From assembly GCF_015244705.1 (NCBI RefSeq), contig NZ_JABCQF010000001.1, positions 1-64,000 on the forward strand: DNA of 64,000 nucleotides. The letters run 5' to 3'. Below, in pieces: positions 34,100 to 43,700 of the stretch (position 1 is its first letter; every line of letters begins with the position of its first letter). The position numbers and the translations under genes are program-made. The notes below the pieces were generated by a model, which was given only the letters and a program-made list of their open reading frames with translations, was not told where the DNA came from and made no database searches. This DNA comes from Gluconobacter potus (GTDB taxonomy: Bacteria; Pseudomonadota; Alphaproteobacteria; Acetobacterales; Acetobacteraceae).

Positions 34100-34489
34100 T
34101 CATTCGGAAGGGGGGACCTCGTTCCGTGCGAGCCGGTCGAGTGCATCGGCGTTGCGGATGGCCCAGTGATAAAGCAGCTCGACGGGCTCCACGAAGGTCT
34201 GTCCGAGTTCCGTCAGGCTGTAATCGACATGGGGTGGCATGATCTGCCGGACGTTGCGGCGGATGAGGCCCTGCGATTCAAGATCACGAAGAGTCTGGGT
34301 CATCATTTTTTTCGACAGATCGGGGATGCTGCGCTGGAGCTTTCCGGGGCGGGCCGTACCGCCCAGAAGATGCAGCGTGTGCAGGATCATGGTGGTCCAT
34401 TTGCCGCTGAAAAGCCTCAGAATCCGTCGCGGCGCACAGTCTTCGGCGAAAGGTGCCTGACGGTAGTGATCGGGCAGCGGCGATGTCAT
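34100..34489 (-). CDS. HxlR-family transcriptional regulator
   Basis: The 129-aa winged-helix protein has the HxlR layout: a Cys near the N-terminus (FAEDCAPRRILRLFSGKWTTMIL), the recognition part GKLQRSIPDLSKKMMTQTLRDLESQGLI, and the wing QIMPPHVDYSLTELG. Many family members respond to electrophiles or disulfide stress through that Cys. It is divergent from the PRISE-type reductase gene with 109 bp between, and most likely controls it. Confidence 0.9.
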   Translation of the reverse strand: MTSPLPDHYRQAPFAEDCAPRRILRLFSGKWTTMILHTLHLLGGTARPGKLQRSIPDLSKKMMTQTLRDLESQGLIRRNVRQIMPPHVDYSLTELGQTFVEPVELLYHWAIRNADALDRLARNEVPPSE

Positions 34490-34508
34490 GGAGTGGGAAC
34501 CTTCTGGT

Positions 34509-34538
34509 CACCAAGGCACGAAAAGGTGCCGTCTGGTG
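34509..34538. promoter_or_regulatory. Dyad-symmetric site between HxlR regulator and reductase genes
   Basis: GGCAC..GTGCC (34515-34530) is nested inside CACCA..TGGTG (34509-34538). The nested symmetry in the short divergent interval makes it a candidate HxlR operator, though the two dyads are offset by one base. Confidence 0.4.
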
Positions 34539-34598
34539 GAATTGGGGATGTCGTATCAGATGTGGAGCAGACCCCGTTTTCTGCAAAGGAAAAATCCC

Positions 34599-35690
34599 AT
34601 GACCTCTTCTGTTCCTGCTGTGACACCGAGCCGGACCGCCCTGGTGGTCGGGGCGACAGGTATCGTCGGCCAGAATCTTGCGGCGCGTCTCGTGGCCGAG
34701 GGGTGGACGGTGCATGGTCTGGCGCGTCAGCCGCGCTATGACGTGGCGGGCGTGCTGCCGGTGGCGGCTGATCTTCTGGATCCGCCGTCGCTCACCGGGG
34801 CGCTGAAGGATATGCAGCCGAGCCATGTGTTCTTCTGCTCCTGGATGCGTCAGGCGACCGAGGAAGAGAACTGCCGCGTCAATGCGGCGATGGTGCGCAA
34901 TCTGTTCGCAGCCCTGCCGGAGCCGGGACTTCTGGTTCATGCGGCGCTGACGACCGGCATGAAGCATTATCTTGGCCCGTTCGAGGCCTATGCGTCGGGT
35001 GAGCCGCCCGTGACGCCGTTTCGGGAGGAAGTGCCCCGGCTGGATCTGCGGAACTTCTATTACGATCAGGAAGACGCGCTTTACGAAGCAGCCGAGCGAC
35101 ATGGTTTTTCGTGGAGCGTACATCGTCCGCATACGGTGATCGGTTATGCGGTTGGCAATGCGATGAACATGGGCAGTACGCTGGCGGTCTATGCGACGAT
35201 CTGCCGTGAGACCGGGCGGCCTTTCGTGTTTCCGGGATCGCCGGTGCAGTGGGATGGGCTGACCGATCTGACTGATGCGCGGCAACTGGCACGGCAGCTG
35301 CTCTGGGCATCTACGTCTGCGGCGGGCCGGAACGAGGCGTTCAATATCGTGAATGGCGATCTGGTGCGCTGGAAATGGCTGTGGCCGCGTCTGGCGGCGT
35401 GGTTCGGGATCGAGGCGGCACCCTATCCGGGCCATGCGACCTCGCTTGAGGAAACGCTGTCTGGTGATGCTGAACTCTGGGAGCAGATTGCCGCGAAATA
35501 CGGTCTGACGGAGAGCCGGATCGGGCGGCTGGCCTCGGCCTGGCATACGGATGCGGATCTGGGACGGCCGGTCGAATGTGTGACGGATATGAGCAAAAGC
35601 CGCCTCGCCGGGTTTGTGGATTACCAGTACACGCCGGACTCTTTCACCGACCTGTTCACCCGTCTGCGGGCGGAACGACTGATCCCGTAA
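34599..35690 (+). CDS. PRISE-type short-chain reductase (progesterone 5-beta-reductase/iridoid synthase-like)
   Basis: From ATG 34599 (AAGGA upstream) the protein has 363 aa. The Rossmann motif is GATGIVGQNLAARL (about 18-31). Motifs of the PRISE family follow: TTGMKHYLGPFEAY, LRNFYYDQEDALYE, WSVHRPHTVIGYA and NEAFNIVNGDLVRWKWLW. Lys122 and Tyr154 are 32 residues apart, the same spacing as the catalytic Lys147 and Tyr179 of plant progesterone 5-beta-reductase. Known members reduce activated C=C bonds of enones with NADPH. The frame is open upstream to 34488 without a better start. Divergent from an HxlR regulator, so it may be an electrophile-detoxifying enone reductase. Confidence 0.85.
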   Translation: MTSSVPAVTPSRTALVVGATGIVGQNLAARLVAEGWTVHGLARQPRYDVAGVLPVAADLLDPPSLTGALKDMQPSHVFFCSWMRQATEEENCRVNAAMVRNLFAALPEPGLLVHAALTTGMKHYLGPFEAYASGEPPVTPFREEVPRLDLRNFYYDQEDALYEAAERHGFSWSVHRPHTVIGYAVGNAMNMGSTLAVYATICRETGRPFVFPGSPVQWDGLTDLTDARQLARQLLWASTSAAGRNEAFNIVNGDLVRWKWLWPRLAAWFGIEAAPYPGHATSLEETLSGDAELWEQIAAKYGLTESRIGRLASAWHTDADLGRPVECVTDMSKSRLAGFVDYQYTPDSFTDLFTRLRAERLIP

Positions 35691-35753
35691 GGGACGGTTT
35701 TCAGGGCTTTTGCGGTTTGGCTACCGTAAAGGTCCTGTTTTCCGTTTCAGTCA

Positions 35754-37925
35754 GTGGTATGGTCGCGGTTCTGTCCTGATTGTTGGAATGAGCCTGTCTT
35801 GCATCGAGTGTTCAGCATGTCCGCCCTGCTTCTGGCAGGGTTTCTTGGCCTGGGGTCTGCGGCCGCGCTGGCAGCGGAGAGCGCGCCTGTCACGTCTGCG
35901 AACGATACCGCAACCCTTGTCACGGATCGCGATGCGGTCGGGCCGGACCGGCATCTGCGTGTCGGGCTGCGGCTTCAGCTCAAGCCGGGCTGGCATACCT
36001 ACTGGATCAATCCGGGCGATGCCGGGGATACGCCGACGCTGGATGTGACCGCTGATGGTGGCGCGACGGGCAAGGGCGGTTCGATCCACTGGCCGGTGCC
36101 GGTGCGGATCAGTGAGGGCGGCCTCATGTCCTACGCCTATGTCAATGAGGTGACGCTGCCGGAGGATCTGGTTCTCAAGGGTTCGGGTGGCACGACGCTT
36201 CATGCGCATGGGGAATGGCTTGTCTGTGCGCAGGTTTGCATTCCGGAAAGCGGTGATTTCACGCTGACGTTGCCCGCTGCAGCTCAGGATGCTCCGGAAG
36301 GGGCGCAGGCTGCTCTGTTCCATAAGGCGGATGCGGCCATGCCGGTGGCGTCGCCATTTGCGGCCAGTGTTTCTGCTGATGGCGTTTTGATGCTTTCGGG
36401 CAAGGGGCTCTCTGCAGCGTCCGTGTCGCAGGCGTGGTTCCTGCCGCAGGATGGGGGCGTGATCGATCAGGTGGCGGACCAGAAGCTGCATGTGTCGGAC
36501 GGGCAGCTGACGCTTGGGCTGAAATTCCTGAAATCGGCGCATCGGGACAGGCCGCTGGTCGGTGTTGTCGTGCTCAAGGATGCGGCGGGGCAGGAAAGCC
36601 CGCTGCAGATCGAGGCGCGTCCGGTTGGGGGAGCGGCTGTGGCGGTTGCCCCTGTGCAAACTGCTTCGGCCCCGGGTCAGGTCTCGGGTGCGGACGTGCC
36701 GACAGGCGCGGGATGGCTGCGGGTTCTGCTGTTTGCCTTTGTGGGCGGGCTGATCCTGAACCTGATGCCCTGCGTGTTTCCGGTTCTGGCGATGAAGGCG
36801 CTGTCTTTGGCGAAAATGGGCGGTGCCGGACGGGGCGTGCAGCTTCAGAGCGCGTTGTTCTACACGCTTGGCGTGACGGGGGCGTTTGCGGCTCTGGGGA
36901 TCGTCATGATCGGGCTGCGTCTGGCCGGGTCTGCGGCCGGATGGGGCTTTCAGTTCCAGTCGCCGGGATTTGTGGTCGCGGTCTGCTGGCTGCTATTCCT
37001 CATGGGCCTGAATCTGCTGGGCGTGTTTGAAGTCAGCGCCGGGCGTTTGGGGCAGGTCCAGACCGGGAGCGGTCGCGGCGGAGACATGATGACGGGTCTG
37101 CTGGCCGTTATTGTGGCGACGCCATGCACCGCACCGTTCATGGGTGTTGCCATTGCAGGCGCACTGGGTGGGCCGCCGGTGATGGGTGTTCTGGTGTTCC
37201 TGGCGATGGGGCTGGGGCTGGCTTTTCCGTATATTCTCGTGGCCGGGCTTCCGGGCGTGGCGTCGCGGATGCCGAAGCCGGGAGCCTGGATGGGGATTCT
37301 CAAGCAGGTTCTGGCGTTTCCGCTGTTTGCGACCTGTGTGTGGCTGCTTTGGGTCGCGGCGATCCAGCGGGGCGTGACGTTCGTGGCGCTGACGGCCGGG
37401 GGCGTTGTGCTACTCGGCTTTGCGGGCTGGATCTATGGCGTCGGACAGCGGCGGTCCATGCTGGAAGGTGGCCGGGGAACAGTAGCGTTCTGCCGGGTCG
37501 TGGCAGTGCTATGCGTCGTGGTTTGCGGTGCGGCGCTGGCGCAGGGATTGCGGGCCGCGCCTGCTCCTGTGGCGGCCGGGGCAGTGGAAGCGGGTGTCGA
37601 GCCGTTCTCCGAGGCGCGTCTGGCGGAGCTTCGGGCGCAGGGCAAGCCGGTGTTCATCGACATGACGGCGTCGTGGTGCATCACCTGCATGGTCAATGAG
37701 CGTGTGGCGCTGGATGTGCCGTCCGTTCAGGAGGCTTTCCGGTCCCGCGGGATCGTGTTCCTCAAGGGTGACTGGACGAACCGAAATGCGGCGATCGGTG
37801 CGTTCCTCAAGGCGCATGGGCGTGATGGCGTGCCGTTCTATATCTATTATGCGCCGCATCAGGAGGGCGTCGTGTTGCCGCAGATCCTGACGCCGGGCAT
37901 TGTGATCTCAACGATCGGGAAATAA
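35754..37925 (+). CDS. DsbD/ScsB-like thiol-disulfide transmembrane reductase
   Basis: The protein (723 aa from GTG 35754; a TTG near 35799 or ATG 35818 would give a cleaner signal peptide) moves reducing power from cytoplasmic thioredoxin to the periplasm. An exported N-terminal domain with Cys pair WLVCAQVCIPES lies at about 160. Eight central helices carry the CcdA-type cysteines in LMPCVFPVLAMKAL and VATPCTAPFMG. A C-terminal thioredoxin domain has WCITC. The large N-terminal domain is of ScsB rather than classical DsbD type. A strong terminator follows. Confidence 0.88.
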   Translation: MVWSRFCPDCWNEPVLHRVFSMSALLLAGFLGLGSAAALAAESAPVTSANDTATLVTDRDAVGPDRHLRVGLRLQLKPGWHTYWINPGDAGDTPTLDVTADGGATGKGGSIHWPVPVRISEGGLMSYAYVNEVTLPEDLVLKGSGGTTLHAHGEWLVCAQVCIPESGDFTLTLPAAAQDAPEGAQAALFHKADAAMPVASPFAASVSADGVLMLSGKGLSAASVSQAWFLPQDGGVIDQVADQKLHVSDGQLTLGLKFLKSAHRDRPLVGVVVLKDAAGQESPLQIEARPVGGAAVAVAPVQTASAPGQVSGADVPTGAGWLRVLLFAFVGGLILNLMPCVFPVLAMKALSLAKMGGAGRGVQLQSALFYTLGVTGAFAALGIVMIGLRLAGSAAGWGFQFQSPGFVVAVCWLLFLMGLNLLGVFEVSAGRLGQVQTGSGRGGDMMTGLLAVIVATPCTAPFMGVAIAGALGGPPVMGVLVFLAMGLGLAFPYILVAGLPGVASRMPKPGAWMGILKQVLAFPLFATCVWLLWVAAIQRGVTFVALTAGGVVLLGFAGWIYGVGQRRSMLEGGRGTVAFCRVVAVLCVVVCGAALAQGLRAAPAPVAAGAVEAGVEPFSEARLAELRAQGKPVFIDMTASWCITCMVNERVALDVPSVQEAFRSRGIVFLKGDWTNRNAAIGAFLKAHGRDGVPFYIYYAPHQEGVVLPQILTPGIVISTIGK

Positions 37926-37948
37926 GCGCATCGCTTTCCTGAGTTTTG

Positions 37949-37985
37949 AAAACCCTGTTCCCGGTCCGGGAGCAGGGTTTTTTCA
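37949..37985. terminator. Bidirectional terminator between DsbD-like and cupin genes
   Basis: AAAACCCTGTTCCCGG and CCGGGAGCAGGGTTTTTT form a long stem with T-runs on both strands, between convergent genes. Confidence 0.8.
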
Positions 37986-37998
37986 TATCCTGCGGCTT

Positions 37999-38529
37999 TC
38001 AGCGGCCCGTGTTTCGGGGATCGTCCTGCGGGTTCACATACGTCATGCTGAACGGCCCCATGCCTGAGACCTGAAGCACCGCGCCCTGGCTGCCGGCCTT
38101 GATGGCGTGAGGGACATTGACCGGCAGATGAACGAAACCACCCGGGCCCATATTGCGCTGCTGTGTTGCGGAAAAATCCTGTCCCACGAAATGCTGGATG
38201 TCGCCGCTGATGACGGTGAGCATTTCATCCAGATTATGGGTGTGGGGCGGGATGAACGATCCCGAGGGCATCATGACGCGCAGGGTGAACGGGCCCGGCT
38301 TGCTGGTATCGCCGGTCAGGATGGCCATTTTTGTTCCATGCGGGAACATGACGGGCGCTGGCTGCCATTTCACGGCGTCCGAGCCCGGAATGATGGTGAC
38401 GGCGGACTGGTCCGGCGCGGGTTCCGTCGGCACCGGGGCGCTGTGCGCGAGCGGTGTCACAATTAGCGTTGTGCAGAGCAGCAGGGCTGAGCTGGCGAAA
38501 TGCTTCCTTGAAATGTTGCCGGGGGGCAT
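37999..38529 (-). CDS. Exported cupin-domain protein
   Basis: The 176-aa protein has a signal peptide (about 1-31, cleavage after AHSA) and one cupin barrel with motif 1 SFIPPHTHNLDEMLTVISGD (two His and a Glu for metal) and motif 2 GGFVHLPVNVPHAI. GGAGGAG precedes the ATG. Enzymatic role unknown; such proteins include dioxygenases, isomerases and simple ligand binders. Confidence 0.82.
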   Translation of the reverse strand: MPPGNISRKHFASSALLLCTTLIVTPLAHSAPVPTEPAPDQSAVTIIPGSDAVKWQPAPVMFPHGTKMAILTGDTSKPGPFTLRVMMPSGSFIPPHTHNLDEMLTVISGDIQHFVGQDFSATQQRNMGPGGFVHLPVNVPHAIKAGSQGAVLQVSGMGPFSMTYVNPQDDPRNTGR

Positions 38530-38642
38530 GGGGGTCTCCTCCGTCCCGTAAGGGCGTATGCGTGCCGTCTTGCGGCAACGCGCTGGAGGAGAGCCGGTTT
38601 GGAACGCGGAGGCAGGAACCGGTGGGGTCCTGCCCCATAGAA

Positions 38643-40970
38643 TCAGAAGGCGGTGGAGACCGTTCCGGTCATGGTGAAGCGCGGGGCGACCATGAAGGAG
38701 TTTCCGTAGCCGGTATAGGACGTCATGTTGCCGCTGTAGACGGTGCTCGGGTCCTTGGCGCTGTAGACCGCGCCCATGGCGCCCGTGCGGACGACGGAGC
38801 CTGTGAGGTTCGTGAAGTTCAGGCGGAAGGTCGGGGACTGCGCGAACATGAACGGCTTGAAGTGATAGCCCATCGAGAGCGTATCGGTGACGTAGCCTGG
38901 AATGCGCTGGTCGCCGGCGACACTGACGGACTGCGGCCCGGTGTAGTGGACGGAGCCATTCGCGAAGAAGCCCTTGTAGGTGTAGGTCAGGCCGAAATTC
39001 GCGATGACATGCGGGGCCATGACGGCCTGCGTGCCCTTTGAGTGCAGCATCGTGTTCAGATACGGATCGAAGACGTTGCTGTCCTGAGTGGCATGCAGGT
39101 ATTCGACCGAGGCGTATGGGCTGAAGCCATGGATCGGGCGTGCCGCGACCATCACGTCAAAGCCTCGCATCTGCTGGCTGCCGATATTGAACGGCTTGTA
39201 GCTGTTCATGCCGACATACTGGTCCACGATGCGGTTCGTGACGTTGTAGTTGAAGAAGGCGACGTCCGCGATGATGTGGTCGTCATGATAGCGGTAGCCG
39301 AGTTCTTCCTTGATGGAATACTGGTTCTTGGGGATCGCGACGCTGGTGTAGAGCCAGCCGAGATCGACCGCGCTGGGCTGACGGTAATCACCTTCCACGT
39401 TCAGGTAGACCTGGCTGTGGTTATCGATGCGGTAGCCGATCGAAAGCTGGGGCAGGGGGGCCGTGCGGTTGGCTTCCTGGCGGCCGTAATAGTCCTTGTT
39501 CCAGATGTTCGTCATGACGAACTTGAAGCCGGCATCGACCGTCAGGTGATCGTTGAAATACTTGGCCGTGTCATGAACGAACAGCGAGTGGATCTCGTAA
39601 CCCGCCGTCTGTTTGTCGCCGGCGGAAATCAGATAGGCCGCGTTGTTCGGGCTGGCCGCATTGCCGTCCGGCATCTGGTAGCTGGTGGGATAGGACTGGA
39701 TCGTCTGGGTGTTTTCATACCAGTAGCCGACCGAGAACGTGTTGTGACGGTCGATCTCCCAGTTGAGTTTCGCGACTGTACCGACCGAGCGGTATTCGTT
39801 CTGCAGGAAGTAGCTGGTCAGGCCGCGCGTGGCGCCGCTTGAATCGGTTGTGGTTCCGTCAGGCGAAGCGTCCCAGCCCTGTCCGAAGCTGAAATAGGGG
39901 TGGATGTCGAGCGACAGGCGGGACGGCAGAGCGATATGAACCGGAGCCGAGATGAAGATCTGGTTCCAGTGATCGTTGTTGTTGCCCCAATAGTTGTTGC
40001 TCGTCTTGTCGTTCGTACGACCGTAGCCCTGTCCGGTGTGCTTGTAGCGGAAGAACTGGTCGGAAGTCGGGTAGTTGTCGATGATGAAGTCAGCCGAGTT
40101 CCAGGACAGGAAGAACTTGGCATTGGAGCCGTTCTTCCAGTCTTTCTGCAGACCGAAATCGATATGTTTGCGCTGGTTGATGCCAGCACCCATCCACGAC
40201 CGGGCATGCGTGTTGGAGAACGAGAAATAGCCGCGCACACCACTATGGCCGATCTCGCCGGATTCGAGGCGGATGAACTCGCGCGACAGGTTGTTGGTGC
40301 CGTAGGAGAAGTCGATCAGGCCGCCGCGCTTCTGCGACGGGGTGCGGGTTTCCTCGGCCATGACGCCACCGGCGGCCGACATGACGGGAAGATCCGTTGC
40401 GGAAGAGCCCGGTGTGACGCTGACGCTTTCAAGGTTCTCGGAATCGACGTTTTCGCTCAGATACTTGGCGGCTGCGGCGGGGGCACCGTCCACCATCAGG
40501 CCCATATCGAGATCCGTCAGGCCGCGGGACTGGATCTGGCCGCCTTCCATACCCGACGAATCCGGGGTGGTGACGTTGAGGCTCGGCAGGTTCTGGATCA
40601 GGTCAAGCGCGGTGCTGGTCGGCGCGCGCATGTCGATGAATTCCTTCGTGACAGTCTGCACGGCATGTGGTGCGGTTTCGACGCGCATCATGCCGCCGCC
40701 GCCGTTCAGGGCGCGGCGCGAGGACGTAACGGAGACTGTTTCGGCCGCGGCGGCATCAAGCGCATGGGCGCGTGGCTTGGCTGCCGGCCGGGCCGGTGCT
40801 GCGGCGCTGCGGGCTGTGCTATGGGCGGGAGTATGATGGCGCGAAACGGGGTGTTTCGTGGTCTGTGCGGCGCGGGCACCTGTACCGAAAGCCACGAGGG
40901 CGCTGCCGGCAAGACAGGTTACGGCAAGGAGCTGGCGTCGATAGCCCGGTGACCAACGGTTGTCTTTCAT
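38643..40970 (-). CDS. TonB-dependent outer-membrane receptor
   Basis: From ATG 40970 (AGGAG upstream) the protein has 775 aa with a signal peptide (about 1-36). A plug domain includes VQTVTKEFIDMRAPTSTALDLIQN and GGQIQSRGLTDLDMGLMVDG. The 22-strand barrel ends in the aromatic FTMTGTVSTAF. There is no N-terminal STN signalling domain. It would import a scarce ligand with TonB energy. It lies just behind the LysR regulator of the purine region on the same strand, but a link to purines is only positional. Confidence 0.9.
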   Translation of the reverse strand: MKDNRWSPGYRRQLLAVTCLAGSALVAFGTGARAAQTTKHPVSRHHTPAHSTARSAAAPARPAAKPRAHALDAAAAETVSVTSSRRALNGGGGMMRVETAPHAVQTVTKEFIDMRAPTSTALDLIQNLPSLNVTTPDSSGMEGGQIQSRGLTDLDMGLMVDGAPAAAAKYLSENVDSENLESVSVTPGSSATDLPVMSAAGGVMAEETRTPSQKRGGLIDFSYGTNNLSREFIRLESGEIGHSGVRGYFSFSNTHARSWMGAGINQRKHIDFGLQKDWKNGSNAKFFLSWNSADFIIDNYPTSDQFFRYKHTGQGYGRTNDKTSNNYWGNNNDHWNQIFISAPVHIALPSRLSLDIHPYFSFGQGWDASPDGTTTDSSGATRGLTSYFLQNEYRSVGTVAKLNWEIDRHNTFSVGYWYENTQTIQSYPTSYQMPDGNAASPNNAAYLISAGDKQTAGYEIHSLFVHDTAKYFNDHLTVDAGFKFVMTNIWNKDYYGRQEANRTAPLPQLSIGYRIDNHSQVYLNVEGDYRQPSAVDLGWLYTSVAIPKNQYSIKEELGYRYHDDHIIADVAFFNYNVTNRIVDQYVGMNSYKPFNIGSQQMRGFDVMVAARPIHGFSPYASVEYLHATQDSNVFDPYLNTMLHSKGTQAVMAPHVIANFGLTYTYKGFFANGSVHYTGPQSVSVAGDQRIPGYVTDTLSMGYHFKPFMFAQSPTFRLNFTNLTGSVVRTGAMGAVYSAKDPSTVYSGNMTSYTGYGNSFMVAPRFTMTGTVSTAF

Positions 40971-41155
40971 GCTGCCGGGCTCCTGTCGAAACGAAAGGTT
41001 CACTTTGGGAACGGTATTTATTCGAAATGTGGATGTAAAACGGATGGCCTATCCGCACCAAAGATAAAATGCAGGGCAGGCCATTGCCTTTTTTAGGGTG
41101 GTGCAAAAATGTGACAGTCTATGTCTCCCAATGGACGCACAGGTCAGGGGCCGAC

Positions 41156-42067
41156 CTATGGCTGTGGCTCGGGGGACAGGAACTCCTTTTCGAGCTCCGA
41201 AATCACGAGCCGCGCGGCGCCGGAAAGCTGGCGGGAATGATCCACGCAGAGCGCGAGTGTCAGGGGGGCAAGATCGTGATTGGAAATCGGAATGAAAGCC
41301 AGTTCGCCTCGTGTGACCTCTTCCATGACGTCAAGTGCGCTAAGGATTCCGAGGCCGACGCCTTCGCGGACCAGAGACTTGATCATCTGGATGTTGTCGG
41401 ATGCTGCGGCGGCCTGGATGTCGAGATTGCTGTCGATTTCCAGGATCTCGATCTGGCGTTGCAGGGCAAGCGGGGCCTGGGGCATGATCATCGGGTAGTT
41501 CATGGCCAGGCTGAAGCGGGCACTCTTGCGCTCGGCGACGGGATGGTTCGGCAGGCAGATGAAGCCGAGCGGGAAGTCCTTGTGGGCGCGGACCAGAAGC
41601 CCGCGCGCATGGGTTGGATTGAGAAGCAGGGCGACATCGACCGCACCGTCGATCAGGGTGCCCTGGATGCGGCTGTTGTCCAGGACGTGGGTGCAGATGG
41701 TGATGCCGGGATGAGTCGTGCGCAGGGCGCGGAGCAGGCGCGGCAGGAATCCGCGGGTCAGGGCGTCGGGGACGGCGATGTCCACCTGCCCCCGGCGCAG
41801 ACCGCGCATGTCTTCGATCTGGACGCACATATTGGTCAGGTCCCGCGACCACTGTTTGCCATGGGCGTAGAGGAGTTCGCCTGTTGCCGTCAGGCGAAGA
41901 CCGGTGGGGAGGCGCTCGAACAGGGGGGTGCCGAGGGACTCTTCGCCCTGCAGGATCTGCCGGTCGATGGCTGAGGCGGCGATGCGCAGGTGTTCGGAAG
42001 CCCGGCGGATCGATCCGTGCTGGGCCACGGCAAGAAAGTAACGCAGGAAGCGTGAGAAGACAGGCAT
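41156..42067 (-). CDS. LysR-family regulator, probable controller of purine catabolism
   Basis: The 303-aa protein has an N-terminal winged helix (FLRYFLAVAQHGSIRRASEHLRIAASAIDRQILQGEESLGTPLFERL) and a substrate-binding domain with a typical co-inducer cleft (VREGVGLGIL). It is divergent from the flavoprotein-puuE-uraD-uraH-permease operon with 173 bp between, the standard layout for a LysR regulator and its target. A purine intermediate such as urate is the likely co-inducer, by inference. Confidence 0.9.
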   Translation of the reverse strand: MPVFSRFLRYFLAVAQHGSIRRASEHLRIAASAIDRQILQGEESLGTPLFERLPTGLRLTATGELLYAHGKQWSRDLTNMCVQIEDMRGLRRGQVDIAVPDALTRGFLPRLLRALRTTHPGITICTHVLDNSRIQGTLIDGAVDVALLLNPTHARGLLVRAHKDFPLGFICLPNHPVAERKSARFSLAMNYPMIMPQAPLALQRQIEILEIDSNLDIQAAAASDNIQMIKSLVREGVGLGILSALDVMEEVTRGELAFIPISNHDLAPLTLALCVDHSRQLSGAARLVISELEKEFLSPEPQP

Positions 42068-42115
42068 GGAAGAACTGCTCTCTTTTTGCGAACGGGAGAT
42101 GCGTTTTTATGGAGT

Positions 42116-42135
42116 ATACGCCCTTACAACGGTAT
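42116..42135. promoter_or_regulatory. ATAC-N12-GTAT dyad, possible LysR binding site
   Basis: The sequence GTATACGCCC..ACGGTATG places ATAC and GTAT in inverted orientation in the interval between the LysR gene and its presumed target operon. LysR sites often have a dyad with a T-N11-A core; this fits loosely. Confidence 0.35.
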
Positions 42136-42240
42136 GAAACTATCCCGACCGACAGGTGACCTGTCATTTTGTTGCGGAAAGACGGTCTGGCGGCGTCCGG
42201 ATGCTGCTTTGTCCGTACCGGTTTTTTGGGATTTGACCAC

Positions 42241-43686
42241 ATGACATCCACCGTTTCCCCCGTCGATGCTCTGGCTGCGCTTTCGGAGCGTGTGCGGGAG
42301 GATCTGGCGAAAATCCGCTATGCGACCGGCAACTGGAGCCTGACGCAGGAGCGGAACGGGAAGGCGGTTCTGGATGTGGCCATCATCGGCGCGGGACAGG
42401 GTGGTATCACGTCCTGCTTCGGTCTGCGCCGGCAGGGTGTGACCAATGTGGAAGTTTTTGAAAAAGCTTCCAAAGGTGGCGAAGGTCCGTGGGTGACGTT
42501 TGCGCGCATGATTACGCTGCGCACGCCCAAGCATGTGACGGGACCGGATCTAGGGATCCCGAATCTGACGCCGCAGTCCTGGTTCGAGGCGCGCTATGGC
42601 GCGAAGGCCTGGGAGGATCTGGACAAGATCTCCCGCCATGACTGGCAGGCCTATCTGGACTGGGTGCGGGAGACGCTCGATATCCCGGTCGTGAATGATC
42701 AGGAACTGGTGCATGTGGGCTGGGACAATGGTCTGCTGCGGCTGACGTTCCGTAACGCGGCCGGTCAGGAAACGGTGCGGCTGGCGCGGCGGATGGTGCT
42801 GGCGACGGGCATTGAGGGCGGCGGGACGTGGCATGTGCCGTCCTTCATTTCCGATACGCTGCCGAAATCCGTTTATGCGCACACGCATGAAGACATTGAT
42901 TTCGATGCTCTGAAGGGCAAGCGGATCGGTGTTCTGGGCGCGGGGGCTTCGGCGTTTGATAATGCGGCGACGGCTCTGGAAAAGGGTGCGGGACGGGTGG
43001 ATCTGTGCCTGCGTCGGGCAAAGATCCCGGCGATCAATCCGTATCGCTGGATGGAAAATGCGGGCTTTCTCGCGCATTTCTCGGAACTGCCGGATCTGAC
43101 GCGCTGGCGTTTCATGCGGCAGATCTACAGCCTGAACCAGCCGCCGCCGCAGGACACGTTCTGGCGCTGCCGTCGTCATGAAAACTTTGCTTTCCATCTC
43201 GGAACACCCTGGACGGCGACACGGATGGACGGGGACGAAGTCGTGGTGACAACGCCGCAGGGCGAGATGCGCTTCGATTTCCTGATCATCGGGACGGGGT
43301 TCTCGATCGACCTGTCGCAGCGGCCGGAGACACAGGATTTTGCGTCTTCGGTCATGTTGTGGCGTGATCATTTCACACCGCCGGCCGGTGAGGAAAGCGA
43401 GCTTCTGGGCAGCCATCCCTATCTGGGCGCACGGTTCCAGTTCCTGCCGAAGGATGCGGCTGATCCGAAGGCGCCGATGCTGGCGGCGATCTACAACTTC
43501 ACGTTCGGTGCCATGCCGAGCATGGGGCTTTCCGGCGCCTCCATCAGCGGGATGCGTTTTGGCGTGGAGAAGCTGGCGCGGGGCATTGCGCGGGATCTGT
43601 TCGTCGAGGATGGCGAGAAGCATCTGGCGAGCCTCTTGGCCTATGACACGGAAGAACTCGTCAGCCTCGATCCGCCAGTGCTTTGA
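42241..43686 (+). CDS. FAD/NAD(P)-binding monooxygenase-like protein, candidate urate hydroxylase
   Basis: The 481-aa protein has an FAD-binding fingerprint near residue 45 (VAIIGAGQGGITSCFGL), a second dinucleotide motif (IGVLGAGASAFDNAA) and FLIIGTGFSID before the C-terminus, as in flavin-containing monooxygenases of the FMO/BVMO class. It is the first gene of an operon with allantoinase, OHCU decarboxylase, HIU hydrolase and a purine permease. These act just after urate oxidation, yet no Uox, HpxO or PuuD gene is in the region. I infer that this flavoprotein hydroxylates urate to 5-hydroxyisourate, perhaps as HpyO does in Xanthomonas; homology to HpyO was not tested. ATG 42241 chosen because the family fold starts soon after. 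Confidence 0.75.
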   Translation: MTSTVSPVDALAALSERVREDLAKIRYATGNWSLTQERNGKAVLDVAIIGAGQGGITSCFGLRRQGVTNVEVFEKASKGGEGPWVTFARMITLRTPKHVTGPDLGIPNLTPQSWFEARYGAKAWEDLDKISRHDWQAYLDWVRETLDIPVVNDQELVHVGWDNGLLRLTFRNAAGQETVRLARRMVLATGIEGGGTWHVPSFISDTLPKSVYAHTHEDIDFDALKGKRIGVLGAGASAFDNAATALEKGAGRVDLCLRRAKIPAINPYRWMENAGFLAHFSELPDLTRWRFMRQIYSLNQPPPQDTFWRCRRHENFAFHLGTPWTATRMDGDEVVVTTPQGEMRFDFLIIGTGFSIDLSQRPETQDFASSVMLWRDHFTPPAGEESELLGSHPYLGARFQFLPKDAADPKAPMLAAIYNFTFGAMPSMGLSGASISGMRFGVEKLARGIARDLFVEDGEKHLASLLAYDTEELVSLDPPVL

Positions 43687-43700
43687 GAAGGGAGACGCCC

